From a virus, in the IMG/VR virus record IMGVR_UViG_3300044629_000131, positions 20,027 to 84,026 of that record: a stretch of 64,000 bases of DNA; one strand, given 5' to 3'. The position numbers were made by a program, and so were the translations under genes. Within the stretch, counting starts at the first letter, position 1. The number at the start of each line of letters is the position of its first letter. Of the stretch, positions 8,751 to 15,400 are shown piece after piece. A model generated the notes under the pieces. That model was given only the letters and a program-made list of their open reading frames with translations. It was not told where the DNA came from and searched no databases.

Positions 8751-9881
8751 ATGCCTACCAGTCCTTATTTTCCTACCTACTACCAAGGTCATCCTGGTGA
8801 GCAAAACCTCGCTCAGGATCTTGCTGACGAACAGATCAAACTGTTTGGAACAGATATCTATTATCTTCCAAGAACAATCTTGAAAGATAATACACTAGAT
8901 GATATTATCTATTCTAAGTATCAAGAGCAATTCCAGATTGAGATGCTTCTACAGAACGTGGAAGGTTTTGGTGAGCAGTCAGAATTTATCAGTAAATTTG
9001 GTGTCAAGATTACTGACGAAGTGAAGTTTATTGTTTCATCTAGAAGATGGGATCAAGCAGAAGCACAGTACAATCCAACCCTCACTGTTCCTGGAAGACC
9101 AAATGATGGAGATCTATTATACTTCCCACTCACTACAGATATCTACGAAATCAAATTTGTAGAAAGAGAAACTCCATTCTACCAGTTTGGTAAAATTCAA
9201 TTCTTTATTCTAACTGCTGAAATCTATGATGTCGGCAACGACAACCTTGAAACTGGAGTTCCAGAGATTGATGAGATTGAACAACTCTTCTCTAGTGCGT
9301 TCAAGCTTGTCATGGATCCTGGCGGTATTGGTAACTTTACAGTTGGAGAAGAGATCGTTGGAGATGAGTTCCTAGCAAAGGCAACATCATCAATTACTGG
9401 TGGTACTATAAGTGGAACAATAATCAGCGATGGTGGAGCATTCTACAATCCAGCAATTCCTCCAACTGTCACATTCTCGGCACCTCCAACAGGTGGTACT
9501 AGAGCTACTGGAACTGCCACGGTATCTTCAAATGGTATCGTGACTGGTATTTTCGTTACCAATCCTGGAAGTGGTTATACGTCTGCTCCTACAGTAACGA
9601 TTGACTACTCACCAAAAGATAACAGAGCAGAAGTCAAGTCCTGGAACCCAGCAACTCGCACTCTTGAAGTCATCAACAGAACTGGCACATTCACAACTGC
9701 TGAGACAATTACTGGTATCACATCTGGCGCTAAGTGGAGTCCATTCACTTTTGACACTCTAAATAATACCAACAGCGCCTACGATCAAAATAGAGAGATT
9801 GAGGATACCGCTGACGATATTGTGGATTGGACTGAAAGAAACCCATTCGGTGAATTTGGAAATTATACAGGTAGCATCTGA
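8751..9881 (+). CDS. gp14: Neck protein gp14 with an inserted beta module
   Basis: 376 residues, against 256 in T4. The N-terminus (SPYFPTYYQGHPGEQNLAQD) and the YYLPRT, FGVKITDEVKFIVS and YEIKFVE segments are typical of gp14, which works with gp13 in head completion and head-tail joining. The extra length comes mainly from residues about 216-288, a Gly/Thr/Pro-rich insert with ITGGTISGTIISDGG, a FSAPPTGGTRATG repeat and a NPGSGYTSAPTVTI module that also occurs in the fibre at the window start. It begins one base after the gp13 stop and overlaps gp15 by one base. Confidence 0.9.
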   Translation: MPTSPYFPTYYQGHPGEQNLAQDLADEQIKLFGTDIYYLPRTILKDNTLDDIIYSKYQEQFQIEMLLQNVEGFGEQSEFISKFGVKITDEVKFIVSSRRWDQAEAQYNPTLTVPGRPNDGDLLYFPLTTDIYEIKFVERETPFYQFGKIQFFILTAEIYDVGNDNLETGVPEIDEIEQLFSSAFKLVMDPGGIGNFTVGEEIVGDEFLAKATSSITGGTISGTIISDGGAFYNPAIPPTVTFSAPPTGGTRATGTATVSSNGIVTGIFVTNPGSGYTSAPTVTIDYSPKDNRAEVKSWNPATRTLEVINRTGTFTTAETITGITSGAKWSPFTFDTLNNTNSAYDQNREIEDTADDIVDWTERNPFGEFGNYTGSI

Positions 9882-10684
9882 TGTTAGGATCACATTTTTA
9901 TAACGAAATTACTCGCAAAAATATTATTGCTTTTGGTACACTCTTCAACAACATTACGTTGAGAAAGAAAGATCCAAATACAGGTGCTGTATTGGAAGAA
10001 GAGAAGGTCCAACTAGCATACGGTCCTAAGCAAAAGTTTCTTGCTCGCCTAGAACAAAACCCAGATGTTGGTAGAAAGGTTGGCATTACTTTGCCACGTA
10101 TTTACTTTGAGATGACTGGAATTGATTACGATCCTACCCGTAAAACATCACCAATTCAAAAATACAAAACGATCATTGCTGATAATGGTAATGAAGTCAG
10201 AGTTCAGTATGTTCCTGTTCCTTATAATATGAGTTTTGAATTGGGGATCATATCAAAATCACAAGATGATGCTCTACAAATTATTGAGCAGATCCTACCA
10301 TACTTCCAACCATCATTCTCAATCACTCTGAATATGATCCCAGAGATGGATGAGAAGAAGGATGTTGCGATTGTTCTTAACGATATCAATTATGAAGATG
10401 AATGGGAAGATGACTATATGCAGCGCAGATACGTTGTCTATACTCTAAGATTTACTGCCAAGACTTACTTCTACGGTCCTTACAGTCAGTCCGATATCAT
10501 CAAGAAAGCAATTGTCTATGAAACTCTTGGAGATGCTGCTGTCAACAGAAGAACGGTCAAGAGAACATACACTCCAGTTGCTATTCAAGATCAAGATGGA
10601 GATAATGATGTAGATGCGGCAGATACGGCAATTCTAACTGCTGATGATAATTTTGGTTTTAACGAAGGTATAGAATTCTATTGA
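9881..10684 (+). CDS. gp15: Tail sheath stabilizer / tail terminator gp15
   Basis: 267 residues, close to T4 gp15. The HFYNEITRKNIIAFGTLFNN start, the YGPKQKFLARLEQNP segment and the LPRIYFEMTGIDYDPTRK stretch are hallmarks. gp15 forms the hexameric ring on top of the contractile tail that binds the neck. The ATG overlaps the gp14 stop (TGATG), so translation is probably coupled. Confidence 0.92.
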   Translation: MLGSHFYNEITRKNIIAFGTLFNNITLRKKDPNTGAVLEEEKVQLAYGPKQKFLARLEQNPDVGRKVGITLPRIYFEMTGIDYDPTRKTSPIQKYKTIIADNGNEVRVQYVPVPYNMSFELGIISKSQDDALQIIEQILPYFQPSFSITLNMIPEMDEKKDVAIVLNDINYEDEWEDDYMQRRYVVYTLRFTAKTYFYGPYSQSDIIKKAIVYETLGDAAVNRRTVKRTYTPVAIQDQDGDNDVDAADTAILTADDNFGFNEGIEFY

Positions 10685-10685
10685 T

Positions 10686-11093
10686 ATGAGCTTAGAAGAG
10701 AACATGGAAGAACTACTCAATATTGAGGCAGAGGTTATTGATGAACCGAAGCCTGTGAAGGTTGAACGTGAAGGTGACAAGGAAGACAAGATCAAAGACT
10801 ACGAATATACACGAGGGGAATTATACAACCTCATCAGCAAGGGTCAGGAGGCGGTACAAGGCGCCTTAGAGGTCGCACAGGAGAGCGGACACCCTAGAGC
10901 GTATGAAGTCGCTGTGAACGCCATGAAGCAGGTAGCAGACATGACTGACAAGCTTGTAGATCTTCAGAAGAAGATGAAGGATTTAGATGCCGAGAATAAG
11001 AAAGTTACAAACGTTACAAATAATGCCATGTTTGTAGGCAGCACAACTGAGCTTCAGAAGATGCTGAAGCAGATGGGAGGAGGCAAAAGATAA
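10686..11093 (+). CDS. gp16: Terminase small subunit gp16
   Basis: 135 residues. An acidic N-terminus is followed by a helical core (YTRGELYNLISKGQEAVQGA, VAVNAMKQVADMTDKLVDLQ) and a Gly/Lys end, the layout of T4 gp16. gp16 recognises concatemeric DNA and regulates the gp17 packaging motor. Here gp17 lies about 4 kb downstream, separated by structural, nuclease and small genes, unlike T4 where they are adjacent. Confidence 0.85.
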   Translation: MSLEENMEELLNIEAEVIDEPKPVKVEREGDKEDKIKDYEYTRGELYNLISKGQEAVQGALEVAQESGHPRAYEVAVNAMKQVADMTDKLVDLQKKMKDLDAENKKVTNVTNNAMFVGSTTELQKMLKQMGGGKR

Positions 11094-11096
11094 ATA
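11089..11096 (+). promoter_or_regulatory. Late promoter motif GATAAATA
   Basis: NATAAATA motif overlapping the gp16 TAA stop, 32 bases before the ATG at 11121. Confidence 0.55.
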
Positions 11097-11120
11097 TTTT
11101 GTTGTCTCCATATTCAAGCG

Positions 11121-11222
11121 ATGGCAAAGTCACCTAATAAGAAGGGCAAAAACGGTTCTTCAAAGCAAAATCAAGGTAATGCTACTGCGAAGAAAGCAAA
11201 GAATGGGGGCAAGAAAAAATGA
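11121..11222 (+). CDS. Tiny Lys/Asn-rich basic protein
   Basis: 33 residues, starting MAKSPNKKGKNGSSKQNQGN and ending in a Lys run. It is extremely basic and probably unstructured, so DNA or RNA binding is plausible. A late promoter motif lies just upstream and its stop overlaps the next start (ATGA at 11219). Small basic proteins occur beside packaging genes in other cyanophages, but no function is known. Confidence 0.6.
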   Translation: MAKSPNKKGKNGSSKQNQGNATAKKAKNGGKKK

Positions 11223-11407
11223 CGCTCATAGCATTCGCAATCATGGGAATTGTTGAGGTAGCACCAAACGTCTGCCAAATTGATTACATGAGATATGTGG
11301 ATGTTGCGAGTGTTAAACTTCCTTGCGACGTTGTGAAACTAAATATTATTGATACGAAGTCGGAAGATGCCAGTTCCAGCAACCAACCTAAATTACATCA
11401 GAAATGA
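11219..11407 (+). CDS. Small hypothetical protein, N-terminal hydrophobic segment
   Basis: 62 residues, coupled to the preceding tiny gene by ATGA. The first 15 residues are hydrophobic (TLIAFAIMGIVEVAP), like a short signal or membrane segment; a CQIDYMRYVDV stretch follows. It overlaps the next gene by 41 bases. It fills an otherwise empty 144-base gap, which supports it, but no family is recognised. Confidence 0.5.
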   Translation: MTLIAFAIMGIVEVAPNVCQIDYMRYVDVASVKLPCDVVKLNIIDTKSEDASSSNQPKLHQK

Positions 11408-11645
11408 TGCGAACTGTGATCCACTAGCGACACAACCTGCTTCTACTACTGTAAATGTATTCAACGGAACAGAAGGTTGGACGGCATTTCAATACAAGGA
11501 CTTCAACGGTGATTATGTTCCAAGAAATTCCAACAATACTGTAAGAACTCCTGGAACATTTCAAGCAAGGAACTACGACAATACTACTAGAACTCCTGCT
11601 GATTATCAACGTTATGACACAACAAATAATCCAGTATTAGCATAA
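11367..11645 (+). CDS. Small virion-associated hypothetical protein
   Basis: 92 residues from the ATG at 11367, preceded by GGAAG; a TTG at 11349 is an alternative. Asn, Thr, Tyr and Pro are abundant, with a repeated T(P)..YQ/F pattern (VRTPGTFQARNYDNTTRTPADYQ). The stop overlaps the ATG of the 461-residue structural protein, suggesting joint expression. Probably structural or an assembly partner of that protein; unproven. Confidence 0.55.
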   Translation: MPVPATNLNYIRNDANCDPLATQPASTTVNVFNGTEGWTAFQYKDFNGDYVPRNSNNTVRTPGTFQARNYDNTTRTPADYQRYDTTNNPVLA

Positions 11646-13030
11646 TGGCACAGTATAGCAAACACTACGAGGATTTCCTACCACAGGAAAAAACAAACTT
11701 TGAGGTAGTCATGATTGCCGACGCAAACGGCAATGTTGGGCCTGGTAGTTCTGGTTCTTCTGTATCTTTTAGTGAAACAGCAGTAGATGCTTTTGGTCGT
11801 CTCAAAGTTACCGAACCATTCACTCTTGGTGATTACAAGCACCTTTATGCTATTGACCCAAACTTTTTAGATAACCTAACTAATGGTGGCACAGCAACAT
11901 ATAATATCAATAAGGCTTGTGCTACTTTAGCAACCACATCAAACACCACTTCTCGTGCTGTTCATCAAACTAAATTTTATCATCATTACCAGCCTGGTAA
12001 GTCACAGATGATTTACAGTTCGGTATGTTTTGGTTATGCTCAACAGAATGTAACCAAAAGAACTGGATACTTCGATGATAGAGATGGTATCTACTTTGAG
12101 CAAGTTGGTGGTGCTACTGCCAACGGAACAACCAATGGCACTCTAAACTTTGTTGTTCGTTCTTATGTTAGCGGCACTGCTAGCGAAGCAACATTAGGAA
12201 CTTACAAAAGAAGAGTTCCACAATCAGAATGGAACATTGATAAGTGTGATGGAACTGGTGTTTCTGGTTTCAACATCAATACTTCAAAAACACAACTAGT
12301 TTATATTGACTTCCAATGGTTGGGAGTTGGTAGAGTTCGTTGTGGTTTTGTTCATAATGGGCAACTTATTCTAGCACACCAATATTATTGTTCTAATGAA
12401 CTTGATGAAGTTTATATCGCAAATCCTAATCTACCAGTAAGATGTGAGATACTAAACACAGGTACAACATCTGGTGGTTCATTTGATCAGATTTGTTCCA
12501 CTGTTATGTCAGAAGGTGGATATGTTGAAAGTGGTATTGACTTCATGTATATGATGACAGCATCTAGGTCAGTTGCTGGTGGTGCTACTCTACCTGTTTT
12601 GGCAATTCGTTTGAAGAATACATTTCAAACTTACCCCAACAGAATTTCGGTTAGGTTAAATAATATTGCTTTGTATCCTTCTGGAGAAACATTTTCATTC
12701 CAAATTGTTAAATTACCAAGTCAATCAAACTTGACTGGCACACTTAATTGGACCGATGTTGATACCAATAGTGGCGTTCAATATTCAGTTGGTGCTACTG
12801 GTTATACGGCAGGAAGTGGCGATGCTTTATTTGGTGGTTTTGTAACTGCTGGTTCGTCACAGAACTCTTTGTCGTCTGCTTCGACAGGTTCTATTTCTGC
12901 TGCCAAGAAAAACATTATTGTTCAAAATTTTGACTCTACTTCATCAGAAGTATATGTTGTGTTAGCAACAAATATTGGTAATAACTCTGGAACAATTAGA
13001 GCAGCACTTCAATGGAGGGAAATCTACTAA
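11645..13030 (+). CDS. Virion structural protein, beta-rich
   Basis: 461 residues. After a short N-terminal tail, residues about 42-75 read FSETAVDAFGRLKVTEPFTL and related sequence, a module seen in capsid or fibre-associated proteins of several marine phages. The rest is beta-rich with aromatic and Gly motifs and ends AALQWREIY. It lies between gp16 and gp17, where many cyanophages encode an unnamed structural protein. Likely a head decoration or tail appendage; I cannot decide which. Confidence 0.65.
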   Translation: MAQYSKHYEDFLPQEKTNFEVVMIADANGNVGPGSSGSSVSFSETAVDAFGRLKVTEPFTLGDYKHLYAIDPNFLDNLTNGGTATYNINKACATLATTSNTTSRAVHQTKFYHHYQPGKSQMIYSSVCFGYAQQNVTKRTGYFDDRDGIYFEQVGGATANGTTNGTLNFVVRSYVSGTASEATLGTYKRRVPQSEWNIDKCDGTGVSGFNINTSKTQLVYIDFQWLGVGRVRCGFVHNGQLILAHQYYCSNELDEVYIANPNLPVRCEILNTGTTSGGSFDQICSTVMSEGGYVESGIDFMYMMTASRSVAGGATLPVLAIRLKNTFQTYPNRISVRLNNIALYPSGETFSFQIVKLPSQSNLTGTLNWTDVDTNSGVQYSVGATGYTAGSGDALFGGFVTAGSSQNSLSSASTGSISAAKKNIIVQNFDSTSSEVYVVLATNIGNNSGTIRAALQWREIY

Positions 13031-13461
13031 TGAAAAACTATAAAGAAATCAAACATCTTGCTGAAGAAGCAAAGAAAAAAGAGAAAGAAGAAAAGCGTTT
13101 CTGTAAGCTCTGCCAAAAACCAGAGACAAGAAAAGAATGTTCCTATGGCGAGAAAGCATGGGATCGTTTCGCAGTTCCAGTTCAATCTATCAAAAGAGAA
13201 GAAGTAGAACTAGACGAAGCTGCTTGGACTAAAAAGGAGGGACAGAATAAGAATGGCGGTCTCAACGAAAAAGGTAGAAAGTCATACGAAAGAGCTAATC
13301 CTGGAAGCGACCTTAAGGCACCTTCAAAGAAAGTTGGAAATCCCCGCAGGGCGTCATTTTGTGCCAGAATGAAAGGACTAAAAAGTAAATTGACAAGTAA
13401 AAAAACAGCAAGGGATCCCGACAGCAGAGTAAATAAAAGCTTGAGGGCTTGGAACTGTTAG
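13030..13461 (+). CDS. DUF6321-like conserved marine phage protein
   Basis: 143 residues from the ATG at 13030, with GGAGG at 13014-13018 upstream; a start at 13012 would put that site inside the gene. The N-terminal half is a charged helix followed by a CxxC...C segment (FCKLCQKPETRKEC). The C-terminal half carries the conserved block WTKKEGQNKNGGLN...RRASFCARMKGLKSKL...DPDSRVNKSLRAWNC, which I associate with DUF6321. It is very basic, so nucleic acid binding is plausible. Function unknown. Confidence 0.65.
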   Translation: MKNYKEIKHLAEEAKKKEKEEKRFCKLCQKPETRKECSYGEKAWDRFAVPVQSIKREEVELDEAAWTKKEGQNKNGGLNEKGRKSYERANPGSDLKAPSKKVGNPRRASFCARMKGLKSKLTSKKTARDPDSRVNKSLRAWNC

Positions 13462-13463
13462 AT

Positions 13464-13510
13464 TTCATACCTTTTCATTCTTATAAATAGTAGTAATGAA
13501 AAGGTATGAA
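13464..13510 (+). repeat. 16-bp perfect inverted repeat enclosing a late promoter
   Basis: The arms 13464-13479 and 13495-13510 are exact reverse complements. The 15-base loop contains TATAAATA. The right arm contains the AAGG ribosome site of the next gene. See the matching finding. Confidence 0.9.
13482..13489 (+). promoter_or_regulatory. Consensus late promoter TATAAATA in a hairpin loop
   Basis: Exact T4 late consensus. The expected start, about six bases downstream, is near 13495, the first base of the right arm, so late transcripts would lack the left arm and leave the ribosome site free. Confidence 0.75.
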
Positions 13511-13511
13511 A

Positions 13512-13922
13512 ATGTCAGAGAAAATTTGTACTAGGTGTAAGAATTCAAAACCAAGAACACCAGAATATTTCCCACTTCACAATAAATGTAAAGATGGTTT
13601 AGATAGTTGGTGTAGAGCTTGTAGAGCGTCTTATCGTAGTGAAATAAACAGAGGAAAATTTAGAGGACAACTTACTGATGATGAGGTAAGAAAACTGAAG
13701 CAACAAATCACATGTGATATATGTGGTAAAGAAGATACTGGTGGATCCAAGAACAATAAACATCTAGGCAAAGTAAAATCTTTGGTTATGGATCATGACC
13801 ACCACACTGGAAAATTTAGAGGAATGTTATGTAACCACTGTAATAGAGGATTGGGCAACTTTTTTGATAATGTAAATACTTTGGAAAATGCCATTTTGTA
13901 CCTAAAAAAGTGGAATTGCTGA
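13512..13922 (+). CDS. Endonuclease VII-type HNH nuclease with zinc-binding N-terminus
   Basis: 136 residues from the ATG at 13512, seven bases after AAGG; an in-frame ATG at 13506 is too close to that site. The N-terminal CTRCKNSKPRTPEYFP...WCRACR is a CxxC/CxxC zinc module. The C-terminal half has CDICGKED...MDHDHHTGKFRGMLCNHCN, the His/Asn and Cys pattern of the recombination endonuclease VII family. T4 endonuclease VII (gp49) resolves branched DNA for packaging; many phage relatives are homing-like nucleases. It may be either. The hairpin over its ribosome site suggests late-only translation. Confidence 0.85.
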   Translation: MSEKICTRCKNSKPRTPEYFPLHNKCKDGLDSWCRACRASYRSEINRGKFRGQLTDDEVRKLKQQITCDICGKEDTGGSKNNKHLGKVKSLVMDHDHHTGKFRGMLCNHCNRGLGNFFDNVNTLENAILYLKKWNC

Positions 13923-13976
13923 CAAAAACCTGCCAAAAAATTTGTTGTTATTATAATTAGTTTTGAGGTTTCCATT

Positions 13977-14132
13977 ATGATAATGAGACTGAAAGAAGAA
14001 GATATCACACGACTTATTCTTGCTTGCGAACTTTACAAGAACTCAACTGGATCAGAGTATATCTGGGATCAGTATGAAGAACTTATAAAGACACTTAAAA
14101 CTTACCTTGAACAATACTCTACCGATGACTAA
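13977..14132 (+). CDS. Small acidic cyanophage protein
   Basis: 51 residues with GAGG at 13965-13968 as ribosome site. The sequence is helical and charged (RLKEEDITRLILACELYKNS, YIWDQYEELIKTLKTYLEQY). A TATAAT hexamer at 13952-13957 lies just upstream, but no good -35 element is seen. Similar short proteins occur at the same place in other cyanophages; role unknown. Confidence 0.65.
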   Translation: MIMRLKEEDITRLILACELYKNSTGSEYIWDQYEELIKTLKTYLEQYSTDD

Positions 14133-14214
14133 TACACTTATAAGTGCTGTGCTAATTTTTTCAAGCATAGCACTTTTCATTTATTGGGGGTTGAATAATG
14201 CTTACCCTAGTTGA
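14125..14214 (+). CDS. Tiny single-pass membrane peptide
   Basis: 29 residues, mostly one hydrophobic helix (LISAVLIFSSIALFIYWGL). It overlaps the end of the previous gene by eight bases and the start of the next by 17. The nested overlaps and common hydrophobic character suggest a co-translated set of membrane peptides. Confidence 0.45.
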   Translation: MTNTLISAVLIFSSIALFIYWGLNNAYPS

Positions 14215-14311
14215 ACACTTAGCATCAAGTCCAATTTGGTTAGGACTTTGTGGATTTGGTATTATTGTCCTACCTATTATAGGAATACAATACATACACA
14301 AAGATAAATGA
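14198..14311 (+). CDS. Small single-pass membrane protein
   Basis: 37 residues with GGGGG just upstream. The hydrophobic core WLGLCGFGIIVLPIIGIQYI is followed by a short basic tail. Second in the run of overlapping membrane ORFs; its stop overlaps the next ATG (ATGA). Confidence 0.5.
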   Translation: MLTLVEHLASSPIWLGLCGFGIIVLPIIGIQYIHKDK

Positions 14312-14433
14312 TACATGATTTTCCTTGGGGAGTAATCACAATACTAGGTTGTGGTCTTTTATTTACTTTGTATGTCATCTACTACATATTACGGATGGCA
14401 AACGAGGAAATGAAAGACCATGGCAGACACTAA
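14308..14433 (+). CDS. Small single-pass membrane protein
   Basis: 41 residues, ATGA-coupled to the previous ORF. It has one membrane helix (WGVITILGCGLLFTLYVIYY) and a charged C-terminus (ANEEMKDHGRH). The form is familiar from other cyanophages at this position. It overlaps the nuclease start at 14420. Role unknown; envelope interaction is possible. Confidence 0.6.
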   Translation: MIHDFPWGVITILGCGLLFTLYVIYYILRMANEEMKDHGRH

Positions 14434-14857
14434 AGATCCATATATCTACCGCATCAAATCAGTTGGTAAGGTTGTAGATGGAGACACTATTGACGCTGAT
14501 ATTGATTTGGGTTTTGATATTAGCCTCACTAAACGAATTCGCTTGGCGGGTATTGATACACCAGAAAGCCGCACGGCAGATCCATACGAAAAGAAACTCG
14601 GACTTCAAGCAAAAGATTGGTTGAAGAGCAGATTAGAATTTGCTAAGGATATTATCATCAAGACTGAACTTCCAGACAGCACAGAGAAGTATGGTCGCAT
14701 CATCGGACACCTGTATATTAACGGAGAAGAAGTCTCTGTCAATAACCAGATGATCGCTGAAGGTCATGCCTGGGGGTATGATGGCGGCACTAAAGCTAAG
14801 GATTTTAACATCCTAAAGGAAATCCGAATTGCTAAAGGAACCTGGAAAGAAGTATAA
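14420..14857 (+). CDS. Thermonuclease-like (SNase) nuclease
   Basis: 145 residues. Family motifs in order: VVDGDTIDADIDLG with the metal-binding Asp, IRLAGIDTPESR with catalytic Arg and Glu, and EKYGRIIGHLYINGE with the second catalytic Arg. The fold is complete and near the usual domain length, without a signal peptide, so it probably acts inside the host, on host DNA or RNA or during DNA processing. The start overlaps the membrane ORF before it. Confidence 0.88.
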   Translation: MADTKDPYIYRIKSVGKVVDGDTIDADIDLGFDISLTKRIRLAGIDTPESRTADPYEKKLGLQAKDWLKSRLEFAKDIIIKTELPDSTEKYGRIIGHLYINGEEVSVNNQMIAEGHAWGYDGGTKAKDFNILKEIRIAKGTWKEV

Positions 14858-14913
14858 TTTATAAGCATGTAAAGATATACTTATTAAATCGTAACATATT
14901 GTAACACTTTTTT

Positions 14914-14943
14914 CTGCTACATAGCTTATAATAAATGTAGCAG
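14914..14943 (+). repeat. 9-bp inverted repeat with a -10-like loop
   Basis: The arms 14914-14922 and 14935-14943 are exact complements. The 12-base loop contains TATAAT at 14927-14932. The ATG of the next gene is at 14954. The layout echoes the hairpin at 13464. Confidence 0.7.
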
Positions 14944-14953
14944 AGAGTTACAT

Positions 14954-15166
14954 ATGTACGGGACTTATTTTATTGTTGTGTTCTTTGCGATCCTGATAGC
15001 ATATGCTGGGGTCGAAGAAACTATGAAACTCTTTGTCTATGCTGATCTCCAATTACGCTATGCGTTTGTAAGAGTTCAGATGAAATGGATGGGTTGGAAA
15101 CTCAAGAGGCAACTTGTAAGAGATACAACCGATTTCAAAAAGTTTCTCAAGGAGTATGACAAATGA
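14954..15166 (+). CDS. Small membrane protein
   Basis: 70 residues. An N-terminal membrane helix (YFIVVFFAILIAYAGVEE) is followed by a basic, aromatic amphipathic tail (YAFVRVQMKWMGWKLKRQ). The overall form is conserved at this position before gp17 in cyanophages. It is preceded by the 14914-14943 hairpin and overlaps the next gene by ATGA. Function unknown. Confidence 0.65.
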   Translation: MYGTYFIVVFFAILIAYAGVEETMKLFVYADLQLRYAFVRVQMKWMGWKLKRQLVRDTTDFKKFLKEYDK

Positions 15167-15375
15167 ACACAAAGACTTGTCCTAAGTGTGGTGCTAATTG
15201 GATTGACGGACAGCACTACTGGACTGGAACAAATAAACCTGGGAATGAACTAGACCTCGCAGGATTAGTTTGTAATAAACTAGGTGATGATACTTGTATC
15301 AATCCCTGCCGTGGTAAAGAAGGTGGTGTTACCTGGGAGAAGAGATTGAAGGAGTTGGAAGAAGACCACCCCTAA
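15163..15375 (+). CDS. Small putative zinc-binding protein
   Basis: 70 residues, ATGA-coupled to the membrane protein. A CPKCGANW motif near the start and later Cys residues (VCNKLGDDTCINPC) could form a zinc site. Trp and Gly are abundant (WIDGQHYWTGTNKPGNELDL). No family recognised. It lies directly before the terminase gene. Confidence 0.6.
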   Translation: MNTKTCPKCGANWIDGQHYWTGTNKPGNELDLAGLVCNKLGDDTCINPCRGKEGGVTWEKRLKELEEDHP

Positions 15376-15378
15376 ATA
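15372..15378 (+). promoter_or_regulatory. Possible late promoter CTAAATA before gp17
   Basis: CTAAATA variant of the late motif overlapping the previous stop, about 23 bases before the gp17 GTG. Confidence 0.35.
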
Positions 15379-15400
15379 CCAGTAGTGACTAGGTTTTATT

